61,443 nucleotides of DNA from Planctomycetota bacterium (GCA_003644265.1 QNBX01000006.1:1-61443); one strand, 5' to 3'. Counted from the stretch's first letter, positions 18,963 to 29,837 are shown. Numbers and translations: made by a program. Notes: generated by a model from the letters alone, not told the origin.

Positions 18963-19039
18963 CGGGGTGTGGCTCAGCTTGGTAGAGCGCAGCGTTCGGG
19001 ACGCTGAGGTCGCTGGTTCGAATCCAGTCACCCCGACCA
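18963..19039 (+). tRNA. tRNA-Pro (anticodon CGG)
   Basis: A 77-nt cloverleaf with encoded CCA end. Acceptor stem CGGGGTG/CACCCCG, D-stem GCTC/GAGC, anticodon stem CAGCG/CGCTG around loop TTCGGGA (anticodon CGG, reading CCG), and T-arm GCTGG-TTCGAAT-CCAGT with one G-T pair. The discriminator base is A. The C1-G72 pair is normal for bacterial proline tRNAs. Confidence 0.95.
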
Positions 19040-19160
19040 TTCTCTTCCGCCGTCGGCTCCGCCGCGCGGGAGCTGCCGGGAGCGCCCGCGCACCAAGAGG
19101 CCTGCATCCGCCCCGGCCAGCGCGGGCTCGTGGCCCCGGCCCACCTCTGCCCCGGCCCCC

Positions 19161-20702
19161 TCAGCCCCCCACGGCCACGAACACGCCGCCGTTCTCCTGG
19201 GCCAGCTTGCGGAAGTCCTTACCGCCGTACGCGCCCACGTAGATCACGTGCAGTTGCACGCCGCGATAAGCGTTCACGCGCCGGACCTCCTCACGGATCT
19301 CCACCATGTCGACCGTCTCGCCCACGGTGGGCTCGCCGTCGGTCAGGAAGAAGATCGTGTCCACCGGGTTGCTGGCCCCCGTCACGAAGGACTGCTTCTT
19401 CTTCTTGCCCTTGAGCTCCTCGCCGAAGGCCGTCATGAGCGCCAGGTAGGTGTTGGTCTGCCCGTCATTGGCGTCATCGGCGCTGAAGCCCAGGCGCGCG
19501 CGGAACCCGGCCCCGCCGCCGCCCTTGGGCTCCAAGTCACCGACCCAGCTCTTGGCGTTGTTGCGGTTCAGGATGGAGGCCCGCGCCGGACGCTTCTTCC
19601 AGCTCTCGACGCCGCTGGCAAAGGCCACGATGTTGAACAGCGTCGTGTCCGGCAGGGCGTCGATGGTGGCCGTCAGCTCCTGCTTGACGATGGCCAGGCG
19701 CTGGTTCGAGCTGTAGGTGCGCCCCGTGGCGGCCAGGCGCTCGGGGTCGCCGAAGGCCTCCTCCATGCTCTTGGAGATGTCGATCACGAAGATGATGTTC
19801 TCGCTCTTGGTCTCGATGCCCTGGAAGGCGGCCTTGCCCGTGGCGTAACGGCCGCCCTCGGTGGCGATCTTCGCGCGCGCCGCGGCGAGGGCCTCGAGGT
19901 CAGGCATCTCGAAGCGGCTCTCGGTGCGGTCCCACCACGTGAGCCACGCCGGGGTCTCGTCCGGGAAGCGACGCTGGGTCAGCAGCCGGATCACCTCGTA
20001 GGCGTCCTCCGCCACGCGCGGGTCCGGGTCGCCGTCGAGCATCAGCATGAGCGGGCGCAGCGCGGACTTGAGGCGCAGCGGCGCCACGGCGCGCACGGCG
20101 GCCAGGCGCACGATCTTGTCCTCGTGAGCCAGCCCCATCAGCACCGCGGGCGAGGCGGCCTCCCCCGCGTCGATGCGCGCCAAGGCATCCAGGGCCGCCA
20201 CCGCCACGACCGGCTGCTTGTGGCTGAGCTGTTCGCTGAGCAGCGGCACCGATGCGGGCAGCGCCAGCTTGCCCAGGCCTGCGATGGCCCCCAGCTTGAC
20301 CAGCAGGCGGCGATCGCCCACCAGCTCCTCGATGGGCGCGCGGGCTGAGGCGATCCCCATGCCGCCCAGAGCCTCCACCACACCGGACACCAGCAGCTCG
20401 TCCTTCTTGAGCTTGCGATCGGCGAGCACCTCTTCGGCCAGCCAGACCGCCACCGCGTCCTGCCGCATGGCGCCCATGACCTCCACGCCGGCGCGCCGCA
20501 CCAGGTACTCCTCGTCGCGCAGGGAGTCGAGCAGGACCTGCGCCGCGGCCAGGCTGTCGATGCCCTTGAGCGTGAGCACCGCCTCGCGACGCTCATCGGG
20601 GCTGCGGTCCTTGGTGTAGTACCGGCGGAACTCGGCCACCAGCTCGGAGCCCTCGTCGGGCACAGGCAGCAGGGCCGTGAGCAGCAGCAACAGCGCCAAC
20701 AT
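19161..20702 (-). CDS. Secreted HEAT-repeat and von Willebrand factor A domain protein
   Basis: 513 residues. Two ATGs lie six bases apart (20708, 20702); a GAGGG site abuts the first and is six bases from the second, so 20702 is chosen. A hydrophobic signal ('MLALLLLLTALLPVP') suggests export. Residues ~20-245 are HEAT-like alpha repeats ('AAQVLLDSLRDEEYLVRRAGVEVM', in shorter units). A vWA domain follows from ~303, with a complete MIDAS start D-x-S-x-S ('IDISKSM', Asp308) and the later metal-loop 'FLTDGEPTVGE'. HEAT plus vWA suggests a metal-dependent protein-binding scaffold in the periplasm or at the surface. Partners are unknown. It is divergent from the kinase gene at 20807. Confidence 0.8.
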   Translation of the reverse strand: MLALLLLLTALLPVPDEGSELVAEFRRYYTKDRSPDERREAVLTLKGIDSLAAAQVLLDSLRDEEYLVRRAGVEVMGAMRQDAVAVWLAEEVLADRKLKKDELLVSGVVEALGGMGIASARAPIEELVGDRRLLVKLGAIAGLGKLALPASVPLLSEQLSHKQPVVAVAALDALARIDAGEAASPAVLMGLAHEDKIVRLAAVRAVAPLRLKSALRPLMLMLDGDPDPRVAEDAYEVIRLLTQRRFPDETPAWLTWWDRTESRFEMPDLEALAAARAKIATEGGRYATGKAAFQGIETKSENIIFVIDISKSMEEAFGDPERLAATGRTYSSNQRLAIVKQELTATIDALPDTTLFNIVAFASGVESWKKRPARASILNRNNAKSWVGDLEPKGGGGAGFRARLGFSADDANDGQTNTYLALMTAFGEELKGKKKKQSFVTGASNPVDTIFFLTDGEPTVGETVDMVEIREEVRRVNAYRGVQLHVIYVGAYGGKDFRKLAQENGGVFVAVGG

Positions 20703-20806
20703 GGTCATCCCTCGGTATGGATCGGTTCAGGCTCGGACAACTCCTACACCGTAGTCGTCCCGGGCCCGTCGGTGAAGTCGCCCCGTGGGACCGCTATGGT
20801 GACGTC

Positions 20807-21760
20807 ATGAACACGCGCCTTCCTGACGCCCTGACCGCAGAGCGCGTGGAGTGGCTCCCGGCGGAGGCCAGCGCGCGCCGCTATGCGCGCCTGCACCGGC
20901 CCCGGGGACGGCCGCACCGGACCCTGATGGCCATGCTGTTTCACCCCGCTACGCGGCCCCAGGAGGTCGATCGGGTGGCCCGCGCCACGCAGCAGCTGGA
21001 CGCCGCCGGCGTGCCCGTGCCCGAGCTGGTGGCGTGGGACGGCGAGGCCCGCTGGATCCTGCAGGAAGACCTGGGCGACGTGACCCTGGCCCGGGCCCGC
21101 CGCGACGGGCAGGCGCTGGCCGGGGCCTACAGCGAGGCCGTGGCCCTGCTCGAGACGCTGGCCCCCCTGAGCCTGGACACCTCCCCCAAGCCCCCCCTGG
21201 CCAAGCAGCGCATGCGAGCCGAGCTGCAGCAGTTCGCCGTGCTGGCGCTAAAGCTGCCCGAGGGCCCCGGCGCCGGCCTGGCGGATGAGCTCGATCAGCT
21301 CGCCGCGCGCTGTGAGCAGGCACCCGTGGCCCTGTGTCACCGGGACTACCACTCGCGCAACCTGCTGCTCCATGACGGGCGCGTGCGCGTGATCGATCAT
21401 CAGGACGCCCTGGCCGGACCGGCCTGCTACGACCGCGTGTCGTTGGCCTACGACCCCTATGTCGAGCTGCCCGACGCCATCCGGGATCGCATCGCGGGCG
21501 ACGGCGATCAGCTGCCCGCCGTGGCGCTGCAGCGGCTGGCCAAGGCCATCGGCACCTTCGCCGACAAGGGCGGCCAGTGGAGCGCGTGCATCACGCCCGC
21601 CGCGCGACAGGCGCGCCGCCTGTTGTCCCGAGGCGAGCTGGCCCTGCCCCTGCTGGACCTGGGCCTGGCGGCCCTCGCCACGGGCTGCGCTCCGCTGACG
21701 GCTCGCGCACCTGTGTCGGGACGCGCGGCCGGCACAGGCTCGACGCGGGCGGCGCCGTGA
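20807..21760 (+). CDS. APH-family sugar kinase, AmgK-like (N-acetylmuramate/N-acetylglucosamine anomeric kinase)
   Basis: 317 residues; the ATG at 20807 has GGTGA five bases upstream. The aminoglycoside phosphotransferase fold is recognised by the catalytic loop 'LCHRDYHSRNLLLHDG' (Asp and Asn) and the metal Asp in 'VRVIDHQDALAGP'. The characteristic 'RRYARL' near residue 20-28 and the downstream nucleotidyltransferase, overlapping by four bases (GTGA), match the amgK-murU pair of Pseudomonas. There AmgK phosphorylates MurNAc at C1 for peptidoglycan recycling that bypasses fosfomycin-sensitive MurA. The assignment rests on fold plus neighbourhood; the substrate is inferred. Antibiotic phosphorylation is unlikely given the operon. 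Confidence 0.7.
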   Translation: MNTRLPDALTAERVEWLPAEASARRYARLHRPRGRPHRTLMAMLFHPATRPQEVDRVARATQQLDAAGVPVPELVAWDGEARWILQEDLGDVTLARARRDGQALAGAYSEAVALLETLAPLSLDTSPKPPLAKQRMRAELQQFAVLALKLPEGPGAGLADELDQLAARCEQAPVALCHRDYHSRNLLLHDGRVRVIDHQDALAGPACYDRVSLAYDPYVELPDAIRDRIAGDGDQLPAVALQRLAKAIGTFADKGGQWSACITPAARQARRLLSRGELALPLLDLGLAALATGCAPLTARAPVSGRAAGTGSTRAAP

Positions 21761-22755
21761 GCGGCCTGACCCAGGCCATCGTGCTGGCGGCCGGCGCCGG
21801 CACGCGGCTGGCCCCGGCCACCCAGCACACGCCCAAGCCGCTGCTGCCGTTTCTCAACCGCCCCCTGCTCGAGCACGTGCTGCGGCGCTTGGCCAGCGCG
21901 GGCGTCGCGCAGGTCTGGCTCAACGCCCACCACCATGCCGGGCAGCTGGTGGCGTTCGCCCAGCAAGACCCGGTGCCCGGCCTGCAGGTCGAGGTCGTGG
22001 TGGAGCCGCTGCTGCTGGGCACGGGCGGCGGCATCCGCAACCTGGCCCCGCGGCTTGAGCCGGGCCCGCTGCTGGTCCTGGCGGGCGACATCCTGGCCGA
22101 CTTCGACCTCGAGGCCCTGCTGGCGCGACACCGCGGAGTGGGTGGCGTGGCCACCATGGCGCTCACGCCGCGCGCGGACCCGGCGCGCTACGGCGCGGTG
22201 GAGATCGACGCGCGCGGACGCCTCACGGACGTGGCCGGCCTGCTGGGCCGCCCCGGCGAGCGCGCGCTGGTGAACGCCTCGGCCCACCTGCTGGAGCCCG
22301 GGTTCATCGAGCTGTTGCCACGCGGGCCCGGCTGCCTGGTGCGCCAGGGCTACGTACGCGCCCTGGAGGCCGGCCTGTCGGTGGCGGGCTGGGTGCACCC
22401 CGGACGCTGGCACGAGACCGGAACGGTCGAGAGCCTGCTGGCTGCCCAGTACGACGCCCTGCGCGGGCGCGCCCCGGTGGATGCCGAGCTCTTGTTGGCC
22501 GGAGGGCGACTGCTGCCGGGCCCCGCGCTGGTGCACCCGACGGCGCGCGTCGCGGCGGACGCCAGCCTGGGCCCAGGCACAACGGTGGCGGCCGGCGCCA
22601 GCGTGGGTGCCGGCGCGCAGCTGGAGCGTTGCCTGGTCCTGCCGGGCGCTGACGTTCCCGCCGGGGCGCGGCTGAGCCAGGCACTGGTGTGCCCGACCGC
22701 CCAGCCGGAGCAGCAACCCACGTCCACGGACGCCCAAGCGCTGGCCGGTCACTGA
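21757..22755 (+). CDS. Sugar-phosphate nucleotidyltransferase, MurU-like, with left-handed beta-helix tail
   Basis: 332 residues, GTG start overlapping the kinase stop (GTGA). The nucleotide-binding signature is clear ('LAAGAGTRLAPATQHTPKPLLP', given here as the G-x-G-T-R...P-K-P motif at residues ~10-30), with 'VLAGDILADFDLEALL' as the metal-binding Asp region. The expected reaction joins a sugar-1-phosphate to UTP or another NTP; by pairing with the AmgK-like kinase it would make UDP-MurNAc or UDP-GlcNAc. Unlike MurU (about 225 residues) it has ~90 extra residues with hexapeptide repeats ('VHPTARVAADASLGPGTTV'), as in GlmU-type enzymes. Mannose-1-phosphate guanylyltransferase-like activity is the main alternative. 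Confidence 0.75.
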   Translation: MSGLTQAIVLAAGAGTRLAPATQHTPKPLLPFLNRPLLEHVLRRLASAGVAQVWLNAHHHAGQLVAFAQQDPVPGLQVEVVVEPLLLGTGGGIRNLAPRLEPGPLLVLAGDILADFDLEALLARHRGVGGVATMALTPRADPARYGAVEIDARGRLTDVAGLLGRPGERALVNASAHLLEPGFIELLPRGPGCLVRQGYVRALEAGLSVAGWVHPGRWHETGTVESLLAAQYDALRGRAPVDAELLLAGGRLLPGPALVHPTARVAADASLGPGTTVAAGASVGAGAQLERCLVLPGADVPAGARLSQALVCPTAQPEQQPTSTDAQALAGH

Positions 22756-22771
22756 CCCCTGGATCTGAACC

Positions 22772-23431
22772 TTGAGCGGCCCCCGCATCCTCGTCGTCGT
22801 CATGTTGGGCCTGATCGCGCTCATCTGGGTGGGTCTGTCGGACGACCCGAGCCACGACCGCGAGCGCGGACTGCAGGAGTCGCAGCTGGCGCTGGAGGCC
22901 ATCGAGAACGAGCTGCGTGACATGGAGTCCGACTACCGGCTCCTGTCGAGCGGCAAGCTGCGGCTCGACCTCAAGGTCGAGCACGATGAGGTGCGCTCGC
23001 GCTTGGCGTTGCTGCGCAGCCGGAGGCTACGCCTGGCTGACGACACCCAGCTCGAGCGCCGGCAGATCCTGCCGGCCTTCCGGTCCTTGGTTGTGGAGGC
23101 CGACGAGGCGCTGGCCTTCGCCCAGGGGCTGGGCCGCAGGGTCAAGGCGCGGCACGACTTCATCGTGGACAGCAGCCCGCTGCTGCGCGACGCCCGCGCC
23201 CTGCGAGACGCGCTGCAGGCCCACCCCAACGCCGACCCCGTGCTGCGCGGGCGCGTGGACGAGGCCGCCGGCTGGTTCGCCGAGCTGGAAGGACACGCCC
23301 TGCGCTCCGACTCGCTGCTGCAACAGAACCCGCAGCAAGGCGCCATCATGGCGGGCGCCACCCTGAACGGCCTGCGGCGCTTCCTGAAGGAGGGCGAGGC
23401 CTTGCGCGACGAACTGGACGCGGGCGCCTGA
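22772..23431 (+). CDS. Hypothetical membrane-anchored coiled-coil protein
   Basis: 219 residues from a TTG start 16 bases after the nucleotidyltransferase. One N-terminal transmembrane helix ('ILVVVMLGLIALIWVGL') is followed by a long, charged, helical region with heptad character (residues ~35-215, e.g. 'QLALEAIENELRDMESDYR'). No Cys, no catalytic motif and no recognised family. It probably sits in the same transcript as the kinase and nucleotidyltransferase, and the topology (inside anchor, periplasmic helical body) would suit an envelope role. That is inference from position only. Confidence 0.6.
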   Translation: MSGPRILVVVMLGLIALIWVGLSDDPSHDRERGLQESQLALEAIENELRDMESDYRLLSSGKLRLDLKVEHDEVRSRLALLRSRRLRLADDTQLERRQILPAFRSLVVEADEALAFAQGLGRRVKARHDFIVDSSPLLRDARALRDALQAHPNADPVLRGRVDEAAGWFAELEGHALRSDSLLQQNPQQGAIMAGATLNGLRRFLKEGEALRDELDAGA

Positions 23432-23454
23432 GTGAACCCGCCCCGGCGGCGCGG

Positions 23455-25380
23455 TCAGCTCGCGCCGTCGCGCCGGCGGAGCACGCGACGGTCTCCGTGC
23501 CGCACGGTCCAGCCCGCGGCGTCAAAGGCCTCGAGCAGCGGGATCAAGTACTTGCGCGTCGTGCCCAGCTCGTCCCGCAGGACGGGGATGTCGATGGCGC
23601 CGTCGCGCGCGTCGGCGTGCTCGACCAGCAGGCGCTGCATGCGCGCCATGACGTCGCGATGAAAGAGGTGCGGTCCGGCGGCCAGCAGTTCGCCCTCATG
23701 GCGCAGGTGCTCCACCAGCGCCGCCGTGTCCTGCTCCGAGACCAGCGACAGCTCGGGGCCGATCACCGGCGGGCAGGCGCCGGCCTGAAGCAGCGCGCTC
23801 ACGATGCGGTGCTTGGCGGCGCTCAGCTCTTCGTTCATGCGGCCCTGGTGTCCGCGTCGGCGGACTCGACCGCCGGAGGAGGTCTCGATGCGCGCGTCGT
23901 GTTCCATGGCCGCGCGCGCCACGGCGTCGGACCAGGGCTGGCCTGCCAGCAGCTCCATGCGATCGGCCCAGTCGAGCAGGGGGCGGGCTCGGTGAGCGCG
24001 CTTGAGCCGCTGCACCAGCTCGTCGCCGATGACCTGCAGAGCAGCGGCCGCCACGTAGAGTGAGCCTGCGCACACCGGGTCGCCCTGTTCGACGGTCGCG
24101 CGCAGCGCGAGCGACAGCGCCTCGCTGCTGACGCCGCATTCCAGAGCCAGCTCGTCGGCGGGTACAGCGCGCACGCCTGCGGCCGCCAGCACGGCCTGGG
24201 CCAGCGCCGGCACGTCGCCCAGGGCGGCCTCACGCGCGCTCAGTTCGCCCAGCACGCGTTGCTTGTCGCGCTTGAGGCGGCCGTCCGTCAGCGCCAGCAC
24301 CGTGCCGCCACCCAGCACGCGCATGGAGGCCGCATCACGCAACAGCACGCGGTCTCCCGCCACGCTGCAGACGGGCTCCTCGAGCCGCAGTTGCAGCGCC
24401 AACGCGGCCTGGCCCGCCAGCTCCGAGCCCTGTGGCAGCGTCTCGCTCTGGAGCATGACCGCGCGCCCCATGACCTCGGCGGTGCCCACGTGTACCCGCA
24501 CCGGGTGGCGCGGCTGCAGCGCGACATCACCCGAGACGTGCTCGTAGGACAGGGCCAGGAAGCGGCTGGCGCGGAAGGCGTCCAGGCTGGCCAACACGTC
24601 GCCGCGGCGTAGGTCGTCCAAGCTGAGTCCCGTCAGGTTGAGCGCGGTGGAATGCCCGGCTTGCCCCTGCTCCCGCGACTGGCCGTAGGCCTGCACCGCG
24701 CGCACCCGCGCGCGCGCGCCGCTGCGCACCACCTCCAGGCTCTCGCCGGGACGCACCACTCCCGAGACCGGCACGCCCGTGGCCACCAGCCCGTGCCCCT
24801 TGACCGTGAACACGCGCTGCACAGGCAGCCGGAACACGCCCTCGGGCACGTGCGGTTGGACCTCGTCCAACAGGCCGTCCAGGGTGCTGCGCAACACATC
24901 CATCCCAGCGCCGGTGACGGCGGACACGGGCACGATGGGCGCGCCCTCCAGGAACGTGCCGGCCAGGAACTCGAGCAGCTCTTCGTGGGCCAGCTCGACC
25001 AGCTCGGGGTCCACCAGGTCGACCTTGGTCAGCGCCACCATGCCGCGGCTCACTCCCAGCAGCTGCAGGATGGCCAGGTGCTCGCGGGTCTGAGGCATGA
25101 CGCCGTCGTCGGCGGCCACCACCAGCAGCGCCAAGTCGACGGAGCTGGCCCCGGCCACCATGTTGCGGATGAAGCGCTCGTGGCCAGGCACGTCGATCAT
25201 GCCCACCGTGGCTCCGCTCGCGTGGGCGTAGGGCGCGAAGCCCAGGTCGATGGTCATGCCGCGCACTTGCTCTTCTTCGAGCCGGTCGGGGTCGATGCCC
25301 GTGAGCGCGCGCACCAGCGACGACTTGCCGTGGTCGATGTGACCGGCCGTACCGACAATGAGCGTGCGAATAGAGCTCAT
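23455..25380 (-). CDS. selB: Selenocysteine-specific translation elongation factor SelB
   Basis: 641 residues. It brings Sec-tRNA to in-frame UGA codons marked by a SECIS element. The EF-Tu-like GTPase has G1 '[13 protein letters not shown]', G3 '[12 protein letters not shown]' and G4 'TKVD', with the SelB-typical '[10 protein letters not shown]' switch region. Beta-barrel domains II-III follow, and the C-terminus has winged-helix units ('[17 protein letters not shown]' to '[23 protein letters not shown]'). The latter ends in the SelB WH4 signature that binds SECIS RNA. Start at ATG 25380; no strong ribosome site is seen. selA and selC are not in the window. It implies this genome decodes selenocysteine. 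Confidence 0.93.
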   Translation of the reverse strand: MSSIRTLIVGTAGHIDHGKSSLVRALTGIDPDRLEEEQVRGMTIDLGFAPYAHASGATVGMIDVPGHERFIRNMVAGASSVDLALLVVAADDGVMPQTREHLAILQLLGVSRGMVALTKVDLVDPELVELAHEELLEFLAGTFLEGAPIVPVSAVTGAGMDVLRSTLDGLLDEVQPHVPEGVFRLPVQRVFTVKGHGLVATGVPVSGVVRPGESLEVVRSGARARVRAVQAYGQSREQGQAGHSTALNLTGLSLDDLRRGDVLASLDAFRASRFLALSYEHVSGDVALQPRHPVRVHVGTAEVMGRAVMLQSETLPQGSELAGQAALALQLRLEEPVCSVAGDRVLLRDAASMRVLGGGTVLALTDGRLKRDKQRVLGELSAREAALGDVPALAQAVLAAAGVRAVPADELALECGVSSEALSLALRATVEQGDPVCAGSLYVAAAALQVIGDELVQRLKRAHRARPLLDWADRMELLAGQPWSDAVARAAMEHDARIETSSGGRVRRRGHQGRMNEELSAAKHRIVSALLQAGACPPVIGPELSLVSEQDTAALVEHLRHEGELLAAGPHLFHRDVMARMQRLLVEHADARDGAIDIPVLRDELGTTRKYLIPLLEAFDAAGWTVRHGDRRVLRRRDGAS

Positions 25381-25468
25381 GGAAGCCGACACCCCGCCGA
25401 GCACTCCGCCCCGCACAGCGCACGACTCGCAGCGCGCCTCGGCTCGCGCCGGCGGCTCACCTGAGGCC

Positions 25469-26206
25469 TCAGGAGGGCGAGGCCTGCAGCGCCTCGGGCA
25501 TGTACAGAATGCGCTGGCAGCTCCGGCACAAGACCAGCTGACGCCCCGATAGCAGGCGGTTGTTGTCGTTGGGCGTGAGGCTCGAGAAGCAGCCCTGACA
25601 GATCTTGCCCTCGGCCGGGACGATGGCGCTGCCGTGGGCCCGGTAGGCGCGGTCGTAGAGCTGCAGCGCCTCGCTGTCCAGGGCCTTGCGGACGGCCTCG
25701 CGGCGCAGGTCGAACTCATGCAGCTCGCGCTGGTGATCCTTGAGCTCGCCCAGGGCGCGGGTCTCGAACTCGCCGAACTCGGCCATGGCCTGCTTCAGGC
25801 GGTCTTGCCACTCGACCACGATGCGCTCACCCTGCCGGATGACGTCGTACTGCTCGAGGATGCGATCCTCGATCTCGCCCTTGTCTTCCTTCTTGCGGGC
25901 GATCTCGGCCATCAGGAGCGAGTACTCCTGGTTGGACTTGGCCCCCATCAGGTTGGTGTTGGCCTTGGCCAGGGCCTCCTCGCGGGACGCGAGGTCGAGC
26001 TCGAGACTCTTCAGGTGAGCCTGGAAACCCTTGAGCTTCTCCTTGGCGGCGTCGACCTGGGTCTGGGCTCCGCGGCTCTCTCGTTGGCGAGAGGCCAGCA
26101 CTCGCGGTACCGAGTCGATCAGCTTCTGGGCCTCGCTGCGCTTGTCGTCGATATCGCCGAGAGCGACAAGCTGGAACGTCTGCTGACGAGCGTCTTCGTG
26201 AGTCAC
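25469..26206 (-). CDS. CdsZ-like C4 zinc-ribbon coiled-coil protein (DUF164)
   Basis: 245 residues from a GTG start. A long antiparallel coiled coil (residues ~15-190) is followed by a C4 zinc ribbon with two C-x2-C knuckles: 'KICQGCFSSLTP' and 'LVLCRSCQRILYM'. This is the zf-RING_7/DUF164 family, widespread in bacteria and related to CdsZ of Chlamydia; proposed to bind nucleic acid or act in secretion, but not settled. It lies between rpoD and selB on the same strand, with hairpins at 26262-26335 separating it from rpoD. Confidence 0.8.
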   Translation of the reverse strand: MTHEDARQQTFQLVALGDIDDKRSEAQKLIDSVPRVLASRQRESRGAQTQVDAAKEKLKGFQAHLKSLELDLASREEALAKANTNLMGAKSNQEYSLLMAEIARKKEDKGEIEDRILEQYDVIRQGERIVVEWQDRLKQAMAEFGEFETRALGELKDHQRELHEFDLRREAVRKALDSEALQLYDRAYRAHGSAIVPAEGKICQGCFSSLTPNDNNRLLSGRQLVLCRSCQRILYMPEALQASPS

Positions 26207-26261
26207 GGGCGGTCGACGAGGGCTGTAGGGGAAGCCGGTTACTTTAGCAAAGCCCCTCGGG

Positions 26262-26280
26262 GGGCGAAACGCTTTCGCCC
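26262..26280. other. Perfect 8-bp stem-loop upstream of the zinc-ribbon gene
   Basis: GGGCGAAA-CGC-TTTCGCCC, an uninterrupted stem with a three-base loop, lying 14 bases beyond the larger hairpin at 26294-26335. On the minus strand it would fall in the zinc-ribbon leader or at the end of the rpoD transcript. Confidence 0.5.
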
Positions 26281-26293
26281 GCCGCCAAATGCG

Positions 26294-26335
26294 GACCGGC
26301 CGCCCAGGAGCCCGGGGGTTCCTGGGCGGCCGGTC
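26294..26335 (-). terminator. Strong stem-loop downstream of rpoD, probable terminator
   Basis: A perfect 16-bp stem (GACCGGCCGCCCAGGA and its complement) with a 10-base GC-rich loop that can itself pair partly. It lies 55 bases after the rpoD stop on the minus strand. No T-run follows, so it may terminate poorly alone, protect the rpoD mRNA end, or work with the smaller hairpin 14 bases further on. Confidence 0.55.
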
Positions 26336-26390
26336 TCGGCCCCGTGCGTGCGCGGGGACCCGGGGATGGGCCCCATTCCGCGCCGGGCGC

Positions 26391-28076
<1,686 letters not shown>

Positions 28077-28079
28077 GGT

Positions 28080-29837
28080 TCAGGGACAGGCGGCGGCCGC
28101 CTGGCCGCCGCCGTCGTCTTGGTTTGGTTGAGGTGGGTTGTGGGCCGCGCGGATGCTCTCGCCCAGCGCACGGATGGCCGCCTTGTCGGAGGCCAGGTCC
28201 GGAGTGGATAGCCTCTGCATGCGGTCTCGCTTCTCACGCAGGGCTGCGCTGGCCTGACGCAGGTCAGCCAGGTCCTGCTCCAGCGCCGGCGTGACGCTGC
28301 CGGGTGCCGGATAGAGCACGCATTCGAGCCAGCCGGCCAGGGTGGCGTCCTGCTCAGCCGCGCGCTCCAGCCAGACGCTGGGGTCAACGGGATCCGCGCC
28401 AGCCAGCTCGAGCAACCGCAGAGCCCCCCTGTGCTCCAGCAACCCCTCGGTGGCCAGGGCGCGCACGTCCGCGCAGGCCTCGGGGCCCGCCACCAGGCCC
28501 GCGAGCACCCGCAGCTGGCTGCGCACGAGGGCCGACGAGGGCAGCACAGCGACGCTCGCGGCGGGCAGCTGGGAGGCCGCACGCTGCGCGCGACGGCGCA
28601 AGGGGTTGCGCTCCACGCCGCACTCCTGGGCCACCTCGCGGGCCACGCTCTCCCGTCGCAGCGGGTCCGTCAGACTGCGACTGGCCTCGATCACCGCACG
28701 CGCCGCGGCCTCGCGGGCGCCCGGCTGGCCGGGGTCGAGTTGGAGCAGCTCGCGGCGACAGAGGAACGACACCGTGCTCACGCCCTCGGAGGCCAGCAGC
28801 GCGGCGAAGCTCTCGGCGTCGCGATGCTCCAGCCAGTCGCAGGGGTCCTGGCCGTCGGGCAGGTTGAGCACGCGACACTCCGTGCCACGCGCCAGCAACA
28901 GACGCACCGAGCGTTCGGCGGCGTCCTGACCGGCGCGATCGCCATCGAACAGCAGCACCAGATTGTTGACGCGCCCGGGCACGGCCAGGGCGTGGCCCTC
29001 GGTGAAGCTGGTGCCCATGCTGGCCACGGCGTCCTCAATGCCCCGCTGATGGGCCATCATCACATCGGTGTAGCCTTCCATGACCACCAGCCGATGACTG
29101 CGGGTGGCCGCGCGCGCCGCCTTGTTGAGCCCGTACAGCAACGAACGTTTGTTGAAGGCCGCGGTCTCACGCGTGTTGACGTACTTGGGGCCGTCGACCG
29201 AACCGAGCTTGCGCGCGCCGAAGCCCACCAGCGCACCATTGCCATCGCGGATGCCAAATGACACCCGGCCCGCAAACGCCGCGGTGAAGCCGGCCTGATC
29301 GAAGTCGCCACTGGAGACGCCGCTCTGCAACAACAGGCGCCGGAAGTCGGGCGGAACGAAACCGACGTCGAAGGCCTCGAGCGTCTCGGCGCTGAAGCCG
29401 CGCTCCGCCATGTAGGACGCGGCGCCGTTGCCGGCCTGGCACAGGGCGCGCCCGAACAGCTGCAGCGCAGCCTCGAGCACGTCGCGCAGGCGCCGGGCCT
29501 GGGCGGCGGCGCGCTTCTCCTCCGGGCTCAGCGTGCCCAGGGTGATGCCGGCGCGCGTGGCCAGGAACTGCAGGGCCTCCTTGAAGTCAACGCCGCGTGA
29601 CTCTTGCACGAAACGGAAGACGTCGCCGCTGGCGCCGCAGCCGAAGCACTTGTAGAGACCGAGGTGAGGCCGGACATGGAACGAGGCTGTGTCCTCAGCG
29701 TGGAACGGGCAGCAGGCCCAGAGGTCGCTGCCGCCCCGCGACTGGAACTCGCAGTCGGTCAGCTCGCGTGCCAGCTCCGCGATGGGCGTCCGGCTGCGGA
29801 CCAGCTCCTTCTCGGCTTGTCGGTCGGCCGAGACCAT
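28080..29837 (-). CDS. dnaG: DNA primase
   Basis: 585 residues. It makes RNA primers at the replication fork. The CHC2 zinc-binding domain is at the start ('CPFHAEDTASFHV' and 'KCFGCGASGDVF', giving the C-x2-H...C-x2-C pattern), the RNA polymerase domain follows, and the Toprim motifs are present ('VVMEGYTDVMMA', 'LLFDGDRAGQDAA'). The C-terminal ~150 residues match the less conserved helicase-binding region. Start ATG 29837 places the conserved N-terminus correctly. dnaG-rpoD adjacency is the core of the classical macromolecular synthesis operon; rpsU is missing here. Confidence 0.96.
   Translation of the reverse strand: MVSADRQAEKELVRSRTPIAELARELTDCEFQSRGGSDLWACCPFHAEDTASFHVRPHLGLYKCFGCGASGDVFRFVQESRGVDFKEALQFLATRAGITLGTLSPEEKRAAAQARRLRDVLEAALQLFGRALCQAGNGAASYMAERGFSAETLEAFDVGFVPPDFRRLLLQSGVSSGDFDQAGFTAAFAGRVSFGIRDGNGALVGFGARKLGSVDGPKYVNTRETAAFNKRSLLYGLNKAARAATRSHRLVVMEGYTDVMMAHQRGIEDAVASMGTSFTEGHALAVPGRVNNLVLLFDGDRAGQDAAERSVRLLLARGTECRVLNLPDGQDPCDWLEHRDAESFAALLASEGVSTVSFLCRRELLQLDPGQPGAREAAARAVIEASRSLTDPLRRESVAREVAQECGVERNPLRRRAQRAASQLPAASVAVLPSSALVRSQLRVLAGLVAGPEACADVRALATEGLLEHRGALRLLELAGADPVDPSVWLERAAEQDATLAGWLECVLYPAPGSVTPALEQDLADLRQASAALREKRDRMQRLSTPDLASDKAAIRALGESIRAAHNPPQPNQDDGGGQAAAACP

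Noticed and set aside
20807..21760. Aminoglycoside resistance kinase
   Set aside because: The fold is shared, but the coupled sugar nucleotidyltransferase and the motifs favour a cell-wall sugar kinase.
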